This document shows positions 1-13,500 of a stretch of 64,000 nt of DNA, piece by piece. The stretch lies in assembly GCA_037953625.1 (NCBI GenBank), contig CM075653.1, positions 96,017,639-96,081,638 on the forward strand, written 5' to 3'. Each line of letters starts with the position of its first letter. The first letter of the stretch is position 1. A program made the position numbers and the translations under genes. Below the pieces are notes generated by a model that saw nothing but the letters and a program-made list of their open reading frames with translations, did no database searches and had not been told where the DNA came from. The stretch is from Crotalaria pallida (taxonomy: Eukaryota; Streptophyta; Magnoliopsida; Fabales; Fabaceae).

Positions 1-2271
1 AATTTAAAGATAAGAAGCTTATAGATTAAGATTAGAATCATGAGGAAATTAAATTAGAACCAAACTAAGTTAGTAGAGTAACCAAACCCTAACTAGGAGC
101 CAACAAGTCTTTAAGCCTAAAATGACTCCTAGTACCTAATCTACTCTACCTTGTCCCCTTAATTTTGATAACCTCAACCCATGCAAAATTTTGAAGAGCC
201 AAAATTACCCTTCCTTAAACATACCATGGCCGAATTCCAAGGGGCAAGATGGGGAGTCCATGAATTGCCTATATAAGGCATGGCCCTTAATTCATTTCAC
301 ACATTTTTCACTTCATTTCCCTCATTTCCATTTTACTTCTCACAAACACAACTCTAAGAGACCCTTAAACTCTTAGAGAAAGAAAGAAAGAAAAAGAGAG
401 AGATAGAGAAAGAAGGGGGAGGCCGTGAGTGATCAAGAAGGAAAAAGGAGGAGATCAAGCCAAAAAAAACCCAAGCCTTTCCTTGAAGATCCAAGACCTT
501 AGAAGCTAGGAGATCAACCCTTTCCTTGGTGGGTAGTTTGAATAAGCATGAAAAAGTTGTAATAGTGTAGATTTTCTTTTGATGTTGTAATGTTCCTTTC
601 TTTTCTTTCTTTGCATGATCTATTTATGTTTGATCATGAACTTCTAAGAAACTTGTAAATCTCTAATCAACAGACTTCATAACTCAATTAAGTTTTTCAT
701 TAAAGATCTTAAAGTTTTCCAACATAAATCTTAAAGATCTAAACGTTTTTCAAGTTAAATCTTCTAGATCTAAAGGTTTGTTGAGATTTTGTAAAAGCTT
801 TAAGTAAATTTCTTTGCATGTTAATTTTCTAAGTTTTATTTATACTTGATCTTGGACTTTTAAGACTAAAAATAATTTGCAAATTTCTAATCAACGGACT
901 TTATAACTCGGTTAAGATCTTCATGAAAGATCTTAAAGTTTTTCAATATAAATCTTGAAGATCTAAAAGTTTTGGAGATTTTTGTAAAGTTTAAAGTGTG
1001 TCTCTTTGTGTGTTGAACTTCTTTCTTAAAACCGTGAACTATAATGTGTTTTTGAGTTAATTTGATAAATAAATGAATGATCTAAACTTTCTTAACAATA
1101 ATGTCGAGATCTTGGTGTTGCATGTTGATTTGATGGTGGTTTTGATGATTCGAGTTCTTGCATGTGTTATTTATGTTTTGATCTTGAATTTTAAGAAGTA
1201 AATGGACTAATAAACACTAGATCCTAGACTATATAATTCGGCCATGAGTAGAAAATTAGGTCTTGATGCTTTTCATTTATTCTAAGTCTTTGCATGTTGA
1301 TCTCATGTTTAGAAAAACTAATTTGAGTTGTTGAAATGTTTGATTTTGATTTGGCTTTGATAAAACTTTGATTTTTGGATCTTGACCTTTGAAAAAGCCT
1401 TGATCTTGTGTTGATCTTTGAAAAAGTTTGATCTTTGGTGCATGCATGTTATTTTTGAACCAAAAGAGTTAACCATTCTTCCTTGCATGTCACGGCTTTG
1501 ACCTTTCTCACATAAAGTGATTTTTATCTTTGATTTGCACTACTATACTTGATTTCATGACTTGATCTATAAGATTTAGATACATGCATGTGGATTTTGA
1601 ATAAAAAGATTTTATTCTCTTAAGGATCATCACGGTTTTGTAAAAGAACCAAAAGAAATGAGTTTTTGAAAAGTGATTTTTGTCTTGATTCATGTTCTAT
1701 ATGCATGCATGTGAGAGATGTGAAATAAAACCTTGATCTATGATGATGCGCATTCGGTCCAAGTCTCGAGTTAGGGAGTCACGTTTTGTCTCCATGAAAA
1801 AGGATACATGCATGCTAAATTCTTTTGATTTAAGAGTCTTGTGTTTTTGCATAATTGAAAAAGTGAACTAAAAAGCTTGTTCTTGACAAAATGAGGTTCG
1901 GCCTACACATGCTAGATAGACTAGGGTTCTTTTTCTCATGAATTGACTTATAGCAATGAGTATGTCTTGAAGAATATTGTTAAATTTATGTGTTTGAAAT
2001 TGTGTTATGAATATTTAATTTTATTCGGTTTTAATTAAAGATAAGGGAAATAAATAAGTAAATTAAATGATTTTGGAAAAGTATTGTGTTTAAAATAAAT
2101 ATATGTAAGCATGTGTATTCGGTTAAGATTAAAAGGAAGAATAAATAATTTCGTTTCATGAAAAAGAAAGTGAAATTTAAGTATATGAAATAAACCAAGT
2201 TGATTTATGTGTTTTAAATTGTGACTCTTAATTTATTTTCCTTGATTGCATTCGGTCATGTAGTGTACGTG
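1..2271 (+). mobile_element. Giant solo LTR C, segment 1 of 3
   Basis: This is the first in-window part of a family-1 LTR whose start lies to the left of the window, because position 1 aligns with a point roughly 430 bp inside LTR A. It holds the promoter (TATATAA at 270-276), a purine-rich leader, a candidate first exon ending near 528, and the beginning of a long AT-rich intron-like stretch. The LTR is cut at 2271 by LTR A and resumes at 13910; the 5-bp duplication ACGTG occurs at 2267-2271 and 13905-13909. No gag or pol homology is visible. I infer a solo LTR of a Tekay/Del-like Ty3/gypsy element, by comparison with G further right, which has the same general layout plus a primer-binding site. 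Confidence 0.8.
270..276 (+). promoter_or_regulatory. TATA box of LTR C
   Basis: TATATAA in the context TGCCTATATAAGGC. The same block recurs at the matching place in LTR A (2969-2975) and, degenerated, in D (near 18145) and G (TACATAAA near 38946). It is followed by a pyrimidine-rich then purine-rich leader. It probably sets the U3/R boundary of the LTR. Confidence 0.6.
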
Positions 2272-2968
2272 TGTAACACCCCGCAAATTCCTCGTATTAA
2301 TTTAAAATACTAAAGAGATTTATTTTGAGAAATGTGTTTTTGAAATAGCAATTTTCTTAAATGAATTTCTTAGATCACGTTTTCAAAGTGTTGAGTGACT
2401 TTAAAGAAATAATTTTTCCTGAAATAATGTCAAAAGTTTAGAAATTGAGTTTTTGGAAAAAGGTCTATGTGTTTGATATTTTTATAAAAATATTTGTGAT
2501 TTTTGTATGAGTCATTTTATGATGAAAAAGAATTATTTTTCACACATGTATGTGTATATGTATGTGTGGCATAACTATGTGTGTGTATGTTTAGAATTAA
2601 ATGAAAACTTAATCAGTGAAAGAATATGATGGTATGTGCATGAATGTGTGTGTTGGTATGATATGTGTATGTGCATATGTGTGTGTGTGCCGTATGTGTA
2701 TGTATGCAAGCCTAGAATTTTCTAAGTGTTGGACAAGAAGCTAAATGAACTAAGTCCTAACCATGACATAACTAAGTTAGTAAGAACCCTAAAGAATTGC
2801 CAACAAGCCATTGAACCTAAGAGGACCCCTAGCACCCTAATCCACCCTACTTTGTCCCCTTGAATATGGTAACTTCCACCCATGCAACAAATTGAGTTGC
2901 CAAAATTACCTCCCATTTACACCCATGGCCGAACCTACAAGGACAAAAGAGGAAATGTATGAATTGCC

Positions 2969-2975
2969 TATATAA
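2969..2975 (+). promoter_or_regulatory. TATA box of LTR A
   Basis: TATATAA about 700 bp into the LTR, in the same TGCCTATATAAG context as LTR C. The sequence downstream has the same leader organisation, with CTTCATT-type pyrimidine blocks and a GAGGCC-containing purine-rich segment. Confidence 0.6.
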
Positions 2976-3197
2976 GACTTGCACCTTAGTTCACTTCCAT
3001 TCATTTTCTTTCATTCCTTCATTTCCCTTCATTTTCCATACACATTTGTTAAGAGCAAAAATCAAGCTCTCAACACCCCAAGAGAAGAGGGAGGCCATGA
3101 GTTAGAATAGAGAAGAAGGAGAGGAGATCAACACCAAAACCTAGAATTTTCCTTGAAGATCCAAGACCCAAAAGCTAGGAGATCAACCCTTTCTTTG

Positions 3198-5488
3198 GTG
3201 GGTAGCTCGAAGTTATGAAGAAAATTGTAATAGCTTAGTTTTCTTTGATCTTGTAATCTTTCTTTCTTTTCTTCTTTGCATGTTAATTTTCTAAGTTTTA
3301 TTTATATTGATCTTGGACTTTTAAGACTGAAAATCATTTGTAAAGTTCTAATCAACGGACTTCATAACTCAATTAAATTTTTCATGAAAGATCTTAAAGC
3401 CTTTCAAACTAAATCTTCTAGATCTAAAGGTTTGATGAGATTTTTGTGAAGTTTAAAGTAAATCTTATTGCATGTTGAATTCTCTTCCTTAAACCGTGAT
3501 TTAAAGATGTGTTTAAGAGTTTATTTGATAAATAAATTTATGATCTAAACTTGATTGGTGATAATGTTGAGATCTTTGGTGTTGCATGCTAGTTAATGAT
3601 GATCTTGACTATTTGAGTACATGCATGTCTTGTTTATGCCTTGATCTTAAATTTTTAAGAATAAATGAACTTGTGGAACCCTAAATCGAGAGCTCTTGAA
3701 TTTGGCCATAACCAAAAGTGTAGGCTTAGATGCTTTTTGATTTTATTTAAGTGGTTGCATGTTAATTTCATGTTTAGAAAAATTGATTTGAGTGATTAAA
3801 ATGTTTTGACTTTTACTTGATCTTAATAAAACCTTGATTTTTGGTTTTGGTCCTTAATTTATTCATGAAAAGTTTGGTTCTTGAATTTTGCATGTGAATC
3901 CTAAATGAAAAAGCTTTGATCTTGTGTTGGTATGCATATTGTTTTGAATAAAAGGCTTGATTTTCTTTAAATGTTCATCATGGTTTTGGTCTTTTATTAC
4001 TCAAAGTGATTTTTATCTTTCATTGTGCTACAACATTTGATTTCATGACTTGATCTACAAGATCTAGATACATGCATGTGGTTTTTGAGTTAAAAGATTT
4101 TATTTTCTTAATGAACCTCACGGTTTACAAAGAAATCAAGGGAAACAAGCTTTTGAAAATTAATTTCCAACTTGATTTTTAAGTAATGTGCATTCGGTTT
4201 TATGTTTGAAAAGGAAATAATATTTTTAAATTGTGGTGTAAGAAAGTGCATGATAAAACCATGAACCTAAATTTTGTGCATGTTGAAAAATGAACCAAGA
4301 ACCTTGTTTTGTCATAGAAAGATTCGGCCTATATTTATAAGTAGACTAGGATTCCTTTTTCTCATGAAATGACCTAGAGTAATGAGTATGTCTTGAAGAA
4401 TATTGTTAAGTTAAATTGTTGGAATTGTTTTGTGAATATCTAAATCTTATCCGGTTTTCATAAAAGATAAGGGAAGTAAATGAATTAAATGATTTTGGAA
4501 AAGTATTGTGTTTAAACATAGATATGTGTGTATGTGCATTCGGTTTAGAGGGAAAGAAAGAGTAAATGAATTTTGCTTTATGAAAAAGAAAATGGAGTTT
4601 AAGTATTTGAACTAAATTAAGTTGATGTAAGTGCTTTAAATTGCAATTCCCAACTTGTTTTCCTAAATTCTATTCGGTCATGTAGTATAAAAAGTTTAGG
4701 AAATTTAGTTGCATTAAAATAAACTCATGTAACGATTTTTGAAAAGAATTGAGTTGTTGTGTTTGATTCATATCTTTGTAAGTGTGTGAATATCTAAGTG
4801 TTTGTTTGAATTATAAATAAATTAAATGATTAATCAAATACTTGTATGACTTCATTTATTTAAGTGTTGTTATGGTTGTGTGCTAGTTTATGTTTGAAAA
4901 TTATTTGAGTGTGTAAATGGCTTTGAAATAAATTGGTTTTAAGAAATTTCCATTTGATTTAATTGAGATTTTTAAATTGTGTTTATGGCTGTCCAAAGTT
5001 TGTTTTATGATAAAGATTTGAGTTTTAAAGTATTGATTTTGAATTAGAGGGATATTTAAAGCGAAAAGTGTTTTTACGCTGTTTTCGGGGTTTTATTAAA
5101 ATGATTTTTTGTGAAATGATTCTTTGCTGTTCAGAATTGTTTAGACTTGTTTCTTAACTTTAAAAATATGTTCAAGTGATTTAAAGTAAAGTTTTCAAGT
5201 GATAATTGATTTAAGAAAAAGCCGGATTGAAAACGGCGGATTTTTCGCTGTTTTCGAACATGTTTAAGGTGCTGTCCAAGACGGACCAACAACTAAAATT
5301 AAATGATTCAAATGTTTTTACTAAATATTTTTCAAAAGGTTTTTGAAAGTACCTAAGGTATTAGAAAGGTTAGAATAGTTGAAAGAAAACGGTTATGTTT
5401 TAAGTATTCCAACGAGAAACGAAAAATGTTTTGAAACCAAGGAAGATTTTCATAATGCAAGTTAATAACGTTAGCATATTTTATTTAG
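3198..5488 (+). other. Candidate intron 1 of LTR A
   Basis: The predicted donor is TTTG|GTGGGTAG at 3197/3198; the acceptor is TTTATTTAG|TACGAGG at 5488/5489. The donor block is shared by LTR C (528/529) and by E on the minus strand (27311-27312, TTAG|GTGGGTGG). The acceptor block is shared by A, B and C. The stretch is AT-rich, with many stops and no open frame. The key support is LTR D, where sequence runs directly from an exon-1-like end to TACGAGG without this 2.3-kb stretch. The splice sites are inferred; no transcript is available. Confidence 0.5.
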
Positions 5489-5577
5489 TACGAGGAACTT
5501 GAAAGACGAGGGATTGGGGGCAGCCGGCAGCAAAAACGATCCGAGAAGACTGCACGTATCTAATCGCTGGACCTCAG
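5489..5577 (+). other. Candidate LTR exon 2 (LTR A)
   Basis: This 89-nt segment lies between a canonical acceptor (TTTATTTAG) and a canonical donor (CCTCAG|GTGAGAGAG). Equivalent segments occur in C (14592-14679, 88 nt) and D (18389-18476, 88 nt), with minus-strand counterparts in B and E. It contains the shared blocks GAGGGATTGGGG and CTGGACCTCAG. The donor core GTGAGAGAGAAG is also kept in the divergent LTR of G, near 41200. Confidence 0.5.
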
Positions 5578-6124
5578 GTGAGAGAGAAGCTTTCCTAAGA
5601 CACCGTGGTAGTTAGGTGATATATTAGGACGTTCCGTATCATCTCAAAGATCGGAACTAAGTGGTTCGGAGTCTGTAGTATAGTGGCAATTGTTTGTGTT
5701 GTGTGGCCACTTATACAAAGGTGACGAAGACCACATTGTTGTTGTGTTATGTTTGTGTTAATAGTATGCTTATGTTTATTCATTCAATTATACATGATGA
5801 AACTGAATGCAATTGATTAATATGAGTAATGTGCTTATGGACGTCTGTTACGTCCTGAATAAGAAATGAAAATGAAAGGAATAAGTTAAGAAAGTAATGA
5901 AAGTGAAAGTAAAGACACAATGAGAAAGGAATAATGATGAAAGATATAAGATGGAACAGAAAGAGATGAAGAGTTAAGATTTGGGGAATGAACTGATGAA
6001 AATAATGAGGACGAGCTAGAGTTGGGGGAGAGTGATGTGAATTGAGTGGAGCTTGGCTCCTTTATTTTTGTTTTTGACTGAGACTAGTGTTGAGTTGAGC
6101 TTGCTCCTCCATTAGCGCTCAGTA

Positions 6125-6510
6125 AAATGGATTTTTGAAAAATGTTTTCGAAAAGAGATTTTTGACATGATTTGTGAAAGTGTATTTTTGAAAAGGTTTG
6201 CGAAAAAAGATTTTTTGGAAAAGATTTGTGAAATGTTATTTTATATGAAACATTATTTTTGAAAGGATTTTATGAAATCTTATTTTTGGAAAAGTGTTTG
6301 TGAAACCTTGCTTTTAATAAACACTATTTTTGAAAAGAGTTTGTGAAACACTATTTTTGAAGAAAGATTGTGAAACATTATTTTTGGAGATTTTTGTGAA
6401 ATGAGATTTTTGAGAAAGTTTATGAAGCAAGATTTTTGAGAAAATTATGAAACGAATCTTTTGCGAAAACTTATGAAAAGCTGTTTTGAGAAAGGTTGAG
6501 AAATGAGACA
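6125..6510 (+). repeat. Degenerate short tandem array in LTR A
   Basis: A run of imperfect units of roughly 15-25 bp built around TTTTTGAAAAG and TTTGTGAAA, alternating in phase. The same kind of array sits at the matching place in C (about 15230-15720), D (about 19030-19400), G (about 41660-42030) and, on the minus strand, B (about 9110-9360). It yields spurious short ORFs on the opposite strand. Confidence 0.75.
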
Positions 6511-7519
6511 TGAATTTGTCGAGGTGATCCCAGCTCTGTGCTAAGTGGGAATTGATGAGAGAAAGACTGTGCCAAGTTAGTGGTCGGGACTCATTGAAGG
6601 GATGCACGAAGGATGGGCCGACCTTAGGTTAATTAAAAAGATAAAAGACTCTAAAAGACATACGCGGTGAGGCATGAGAGTGCGAAGTAGTGGAGAGGAA
6701 GGAACCATAAGTATCTGCGGATACTTAGGAGGAGATTGCATTAGGGGAGGACGATGACGGTGAAACGTCAAGAAGTCTAGAGTATGTTTCTAGGCAGAAC
6801 GAATTCCACATGTGGCATACGAACGTGGTAGGGACTGGGTCCAATGCCGTGGTGAGTTCTGCGGGCCCACTAGAAATATACTGTCGCCCCCTAGATTGCA
6901 AATCTAGAACAGTGAGAGGGACTGGAGTGGGGCATCTTGTTTGCCATTGTGAGATTGAGACAGTGTGACTTGAGAATATATATGAATCGATATGATATGA
7001 TTTGAGGCTGAGTCCTCCTGGCCTGGGGCCAATTGATTGTTGAGACAGCTGTCGTGTCCGCACGGTAAAGGTCTTGTACTCCTTTTTGCTTCCGACTAGG
7101 TTGGGTGGATGACCGAGGAGATGTAGACGTGACTGATAGCCGAGTACGAAATGAACACTTTGATGATATCGTAAAACTCCCCAATTATCAAAGAATGTGA
7201 ATTGATAACACTGGATGAAAAGAGAAGAATAGTTATAGAAAGAAGATGAGAAAGAAGAAAAGAATGTATATAAGGAGTAAAAGAAAATTGATAAGGAAAT
7301 GAAGAATGATAACAGTAGTGATAATAATAATGAAAGCTAAGAATGATAATGATCATGATAATATGCTTGATTGTTGTGTGTCTGTATGTTGTATGGTATG
7401 TTTGTGTGGTCCTATTATCTTGCCTATCGTAATCACACACCGTCGACGATGCATCGTTTGGATCGCTTACTCTCTCCTGTTCGTTGGCATATCGGTGCTG
7501 CTGGTATCTCAACGGGCAG

Positions 7520-10500
7520 ATGGAGTATTGCATGGAGATTACCATGTGGAATAACTATGGAAGGGGATGGAAGCACACCCCACGCGGTTGGTGTAACAGC
7601 CCAATTTTCGGAAACCAAAAATATTTACTTTTACTTGTTAAAGTTGCAAAAATTGAGGCAAGATTTTTTTTTATAACATATTGTTGAAAAATCATTGGTA
7701 CTTTTAAAAGTCCTTTCGTTAAAAATCGAGGTGTTACTAAAACAGTTCCTTTCATAAAACTTTTCTCTTCATAAAATAATTTAGTTTCAAGAATCTCAAT
7801 ATTCATAACGAATTTCAAAAGTTTACATTGACCTCCCTTCCAAAGTGAAGCACTTTGCAAAACAGGACTCAACTCGGGTTGCATTCCATAAGTGGCACAT
7901 TGCTTGGTAATCCTTGACTCAAAACACAAACAATAGACTTAACTAAGAACACTACACCTAACTCTTCCAGTCGTGCACCCCCAGGTGAAGCCTCCCTTTC
8001 CTTCTCGCATGCTTTCTTTATTCTCGAACGTGAAGTCCCTTCTGTTGCCACCTCCCAGTTGTCGATAGGCTTCTGCTCCCGTTCCTCTAGGGTGATGAAC
8101 TCCTTATGATGCTGCATCTGCCCGTTGCGATATCAGCAGCACCAATAGAACAACGAACAGGAGAGAGTAAGCGATCCGAACGACGACTCGTCGACGGGGT
8201 GGGATTATAGTAGGCGAGATATCAAGACCATACCAGCATAAAACACACAACCAACATACAAAGTAACAATCAAACATAACTTTATTATTATCATTATTCT
8301 TATCATTAATTCTTTGTCTTTCCAACCTTATTATCTTCTCTCAATCATGACATCTCAACTCAACTTTTCAGGGGACTTCACTTCATAATATCATCAATCA
8401 TTTTATTACTTTTAAACTTTTGTTTTCAAGTCTTATCAAATCACAACCTTCGATGATTGGGGAAACTTAGAAGATCATCGAGGTACTCGTTTCATTGCCC
8501 TCGTCACACACGTCTACATCTCCTCGGTCATCCACCCAGCCTAGTCGGAAGCGAACAGGAGTACAGGACCTTTACCACGCGGGCACGACAGCTGTCTCAA
8601 CACAGATGGTCCCAGACCAGGAGGATCTCGTCCTCAAATCATATAATCAAGGCTCACTGCCTCGCAGTGGCAAAACACATTGCCCCGTTCCAGTCCCTCT
8701 CCACTGTTCTCGAAATGCCATAGGGGTGACAACACTATTCTAGTCCTGGGTGCAGAACTTACCACGGTATTAGACCCAGTCCCCACCATGTTAGTGCACC
8801 ACATGTGGAGTTCGTTCTGCCCAGAATAGTACTCAAGGCAACGTGGCGTTTTACCGCCCGAGCCTACCCTATTGCATTCACAACTCGAATATCCTTGATA
8901 TCCGGGGTACCTTCCTCTCCACTACTTCGCACTCTAATACCTCACCGTGTTAATGTCTTTTAGGGTCTTTTATCTTTTAATTACCCTAAGGTCGGCCCAT
9001 CCTTCGTGCATCCATTCAATGAGTCCCGACCACTAACTTGGCACAATCTTTTCTCTCAGTAAATCTCATATGGCACAGAGCTGGGATTACAACCAGGAAC
9101 TCACATCTCATTTCACAAAATTTCCTTTTTCACTTTTTTTTCAAAAATCTCCTTCCACTGATCTCTTCAAAATCTTCCTTCACAACCCTTTCAAAAATCA
9201 CTTTTCAAAAATCATTTCAACAATCTCTTTCTAAGAATCTTTTCAAAAATCTTTTTCTAAAGATCTTTTCAAAATTCTTGTCTAACAATCTCTTCAAAAA
9301 TCTTTTCAAAATATTTTTCTAAAAATCTTTTCAAAAATCTTTTTCTAAGAAACACAGCTTTGTTGAGCGCTAATGGAGGAGCAAGCTCGACTCAACATTA
9401 GTCCCAGACTAAAACCAAAACCAAGGAGCCCAGCTCCGCTCAAATCACCTCTCATATCATCATCACTCTTCCCAGCTCTGGCTCATTCTCGACATCATCA
9501 TTTCATTCCTTCCCCCAATCTCAACTCTTATCTCTTTTCTCTTCCTCGTTATTCCTTTCTCATCATATCTTCACTTTCAATCTCATTACTTTCTCAACTT
9601 ATCTTTTTCACTTTCATTTCAGGACGTAACAGACGTCCGTCAGTACATCATTATTATTAGTCAACAGTACTCAATTTCTTCTTGCATAATTAAATAAGCA
9701 ATTAAATAATACATGCTATCAATCACACAGACATCATACAACAACAATGTGGTCTTTGTCACATTCATATAAGTGGCCACACAATCAAACAATTGCCACT
9801 TATACTACTGACTCCAACCACTTAGTCCCGATCTTTGAGATGATACGGGACGTCCTAATAAATCACCTAAACACCACAATGTCTTAGGATAGCTTCTCTC
9901 TCACCTGAGGTCCAGCTATTAAGTGCGTACCGTCACCTCGTATACTTCCCGCCGCCGGCTGCCCCAATCCCTCGTCTTTCAAATTCCTTGTACTAAATAA
10001 AATACGTTTTTGTTATTAACTTGTATTAGGGAAAATATTTTTCGTAACTTAAACACCTCTCATTCTTCGTATTAAATAAAACACACTTATGTTGCTATCG
10101 GGTATTAAGAAAATCTTTTCTTAAATCAATTATCTCTTGAAAACTTTACTTTAAATCGCATGAGAACGTTTTTAAATGTAAGAAGCAAGTCCAAACAATT
10201 CTGGACAGCAAAGAATCATTTGGTAAAAATCACTTTGATAAAATTCCGAAAACATCGTAAAAACATTCTTTGTTTTAAATGACTCTTTTATTCAAAATTA
10301 ACACTTTAAAACTCAAGTTTTTATCACAAAATACTTTAGGCAGCCATGAACACAATTTAAATCAAATCAAATTATGTTAAAACCAATTACATACACAAGT
10401 ATTTTTCAAACACCAATTAGCACACAACCACAACAGCACTTGAATAAGTTAAATCATATAAATCATCCATATTTCAAATATCAATTAGCGTGGAGAATAA

Positions 10501-13500
10501 TCACATTAAATTTCCAAAGCATTCATAAATTCACATAATGCAAATCACATTTCATCTTCATATCTACCTTCTTTATAAAAAAAGAAAACCGAATTGAACA
10601 TGTCAAGACAAACCAAGAATTACTTGTTCAAACACTTTAAATCAACTTGATTATCTTAAAGCAACATCATGCAAGTCCCTTTTTAATTAATAAAATCACT
10701 TAGACATACACATATTAATAAACCGAATTGAGCCAAAGATGCAAACCAAACACATTTAATTTTCTTACTTTAAACAACTTAATTCCTTTCAAAAATCATT
10801 ATGTGAAATTATTTTTATGCAACTAAACCTCCTAGGCTTGACTATACTATATGGCCGAACGAAATTAAAGAAACAAGTTAAAAATTACAAATCCAAAACA
10901 CATATATCAACTTAGTTTATTTCAAGCATTTTGAACCATGTTTTTTTTTGAAACAAAATCATTTATCCTTTTTGGTCCTTGACCGAATACTTATTTATTC
11001 ACACACTTAAACACAAACTTTTTCAAATCATTTAGTTTATTTATTTCCTTTATCTCTTCAATGAAAACCAAATTGGAAGAAAATAATCACAATGAAATTT
11101 CAATTAGTTAATTTAACCTAAGTTCACAAGACATACTCATTACTTTAAGTCAATTCATATGAAAAAGAACCTAGCCTACTAATCCCAACTAGGCCGAACC
11201 ATCATCATGGCAAAACAAAGTTTTTGATGCACTTTTCAACATGCAAAACCTAAAATCAACAAATCAAAACATGCACCTTTGAAACACATGGTTTTAGAAA
11301 ATACCACTCCCTTTTTCTTCACAAAACCGTGACCTACTTTGTCACTTCAAACATAAATTTCATTTCCATTTTCCTTTGCATGCACTTAAAAATCATGTAA
11401 ATCAAAAAGAAATTACATGCAAGAAACTTTTCCATGAAAACCATCATGATTCTTTTGTTTTCAAAGTTTGACCGAATTATACATCAACAAAATCAAGAAG
11501 AAAACTTAAATCTTTATCTTTGAAATACACATAAACTTAAATCCAAATGAAACTCTTTTGAAAAGTTGTGTTCTTTTGGTTTCTCCTCAAAACCGTGATA
11601 GACAAGTTAAGAAATAAAACTTTTTGAGCAAAAGAATTACATGCAAGATTTAAGAATCGAGGCTAAGGGAAAATCAAAACAAGTATCAAACCTTTTTCAA
11701 GATCAAAACAAAGATCAAAGACTTTTTAAAATCAAAAGCAAAATCAAAACATTTTAACCATTTAGATCAACTTTAGCAAGCATAAAACTAACATGCATGA
11801 ACTCAAATTGAAATAAAAATCATCATGACCTAGTTTCCTAGGCATGGCCGAATAATAGAGTCTATGGTTTAAGGTTCTACAAGTTTGTTTGGCTCTTGAA
11901 ATCAAAGGATCAAGGCTTAGAATTTACACATAAACATAGATCTACAAGAAAGATAGACATGCAACAACAAATGAACTTTTACAAGGCTTTGAAAAATGAA
12001 AACCACCCTAACACTCTAAGATCTTTGAATAGACAAAGAAATAGAGAAGATCTTCAACCTTCTTCATTTAATCTTCAAGAAATCCTAAGGCTTTGGGCTT
12101 GATCTTCTTCCTCTTCTCCTCTTGAAGCTCACGGTTCTACTCTCTCTCTATGTTTCTCTCTCTAAGAGTTTGATGTTACTCTTAGAGGTTGTGTTTGGGT
12201 GTGGAAAATGAAATGTGAAGGAAAAAGGAATGGGAGTGCTACGGTTAAGGGCCCTAAATAGACAATCAAGCATTTCCCTTCTTACCCTTAAAAGAAATTC
12301 GACCAAAGAGAGTTGGTCAAGGGTAAGATTGGCATTAGGAAGGCTTGCATGGCTCAAGCCAAGCCATGAGACAAATGGAATAAGATTAGGGCTAATCCTT
12401 CATCCAATTGGTTGATCAAACTCTTAACTACACTTAACACTAATTCTAAACCTATGGGTCATTAGTCCACTAACCTAGGGTGCAAGCAAGTCAACAAAAT
12501 TGCATCATGCATGAACCACACACACACACACACACGACGACACCTATGCATCCATATGCACATACACATCCTCGATCAAACATACACATGCACACACATA
12601 TTACTCACACGTATACACATGCACATTCACCACTTCACCTAGTTAGGACTTGATTAAGGTTTAGTTATGATTTGGTTACCATTTAGTTACTTAGGAAATT
12701 TCTAGGCTCCCCTATATACTTACACACATACGGCATTCACACTTCCATTCACATACTCATACACACCTATTTACATGTTACACCCACACACGCAAACATT
12801 ACCATATTCATTTATTAATTGAATTTTATGTAATCCTAGACACACACACATATTCAAGACCGTACACATACCTGTATCCATACATAGAAAATAAATCATT
12901 CATGTATCATAATAATACCCGAAATTTCAAGCATATAATTGTAAGAAACAAAACACAATTTCATAAAATCATCTCTCATTGAAAATTCCCCCATTTTATT
13001 AAAAGAACCTTAAACGCATAACTATTTCAAAAACTCAACATAAAAATCCACAACTTTATTTCATGAAAAACCATTTCTTTAAAACCATATTCCTTCTTGA
13101 AAACGTGAACTAAGGAGTTTATTTAAGAAAATACTCTTTCAAAAACACTTTTCTCAAAATACTTCTTTTTAGTATTTTAATCCAATACGAGGAATTTGCG
13201 GGGTGTTACAGTTGGGCATGGACCGGCTACACGGAGATCATAATTCCAGATCTGGAACACCAACTGAGTGGAGCAAATTTGGAGCCGCACTTGGGACAAG
13301 TTACAGTACGAGGATTCAGTAGCTACGAGGAGAAGGCACGGTATGAGAAGCAGAGGAACTTTACTACATCAGATGGAGGGATGCTGGAGTCCAATAACAC
13401 TGAGGAAACAACCAAGCAAGCGGCATCATCTTCGAGAGCGAGGAGAGGACGCAAGAAGAAAGAGGGACGTCATCCGATTGTTTTCAATAGAAAGGTTTAT

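Larger units (their letters stand above)
2272..7591 (+). mobile_element. Giant solo LTR A, segment 1 of 2
   Basis: The LTR starts with TGTAACACCCCGCAAATTCC. Together with 13216-13904 it makes one unit of about 6.0 kb that ends GGGCTGTTACA and is flanked by the duplication ACGTG, so it is a complete single LTR without internal domain. Order inside: TG-rich microsatellite (about 2560-2700), TATA box (2969-2975), candidate exon 1 ending 3197, candidate intron 1 (3198-5488), exon 2 (5489-5577), candidate intron 2 (5578-7519) containing a degenerate tandem array (about 6125-6510) and a highly conserved block (6664-6926), then the start of a small ORF at 7520. It is broken at 7591 by LTR B, with duplication GTTGG at 7587-7591 and 13211-13215. 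Confidence 0.88.

Noticed and set aside
2560..2710. Telomere-like or regulatory TG repeat
   Set aside because: It is a degenerate TG/TATG microsatellite also present in reverse in LTR B; no TTTAGGG units.
6314..7063. Minus-strand ORFs over LTR A (and equivalents in C, D and G)
   Set aside because: They arise from the TTTTTGAAAAG array and the conserved block read backwards; lengths differ between copies and stops are not conserved.
7306..7687. Overlapping plus-strand frames upstream of the LTR A ORF (text such as AYSLLFVGISVLLVSQRADG)
   Set aside because: The frame recurs in D and B, but all frames are open here because the nucleotide block around the splice acceptor is conserved; C has a stop in it. 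I treat it as conserved intron end, not a protein.
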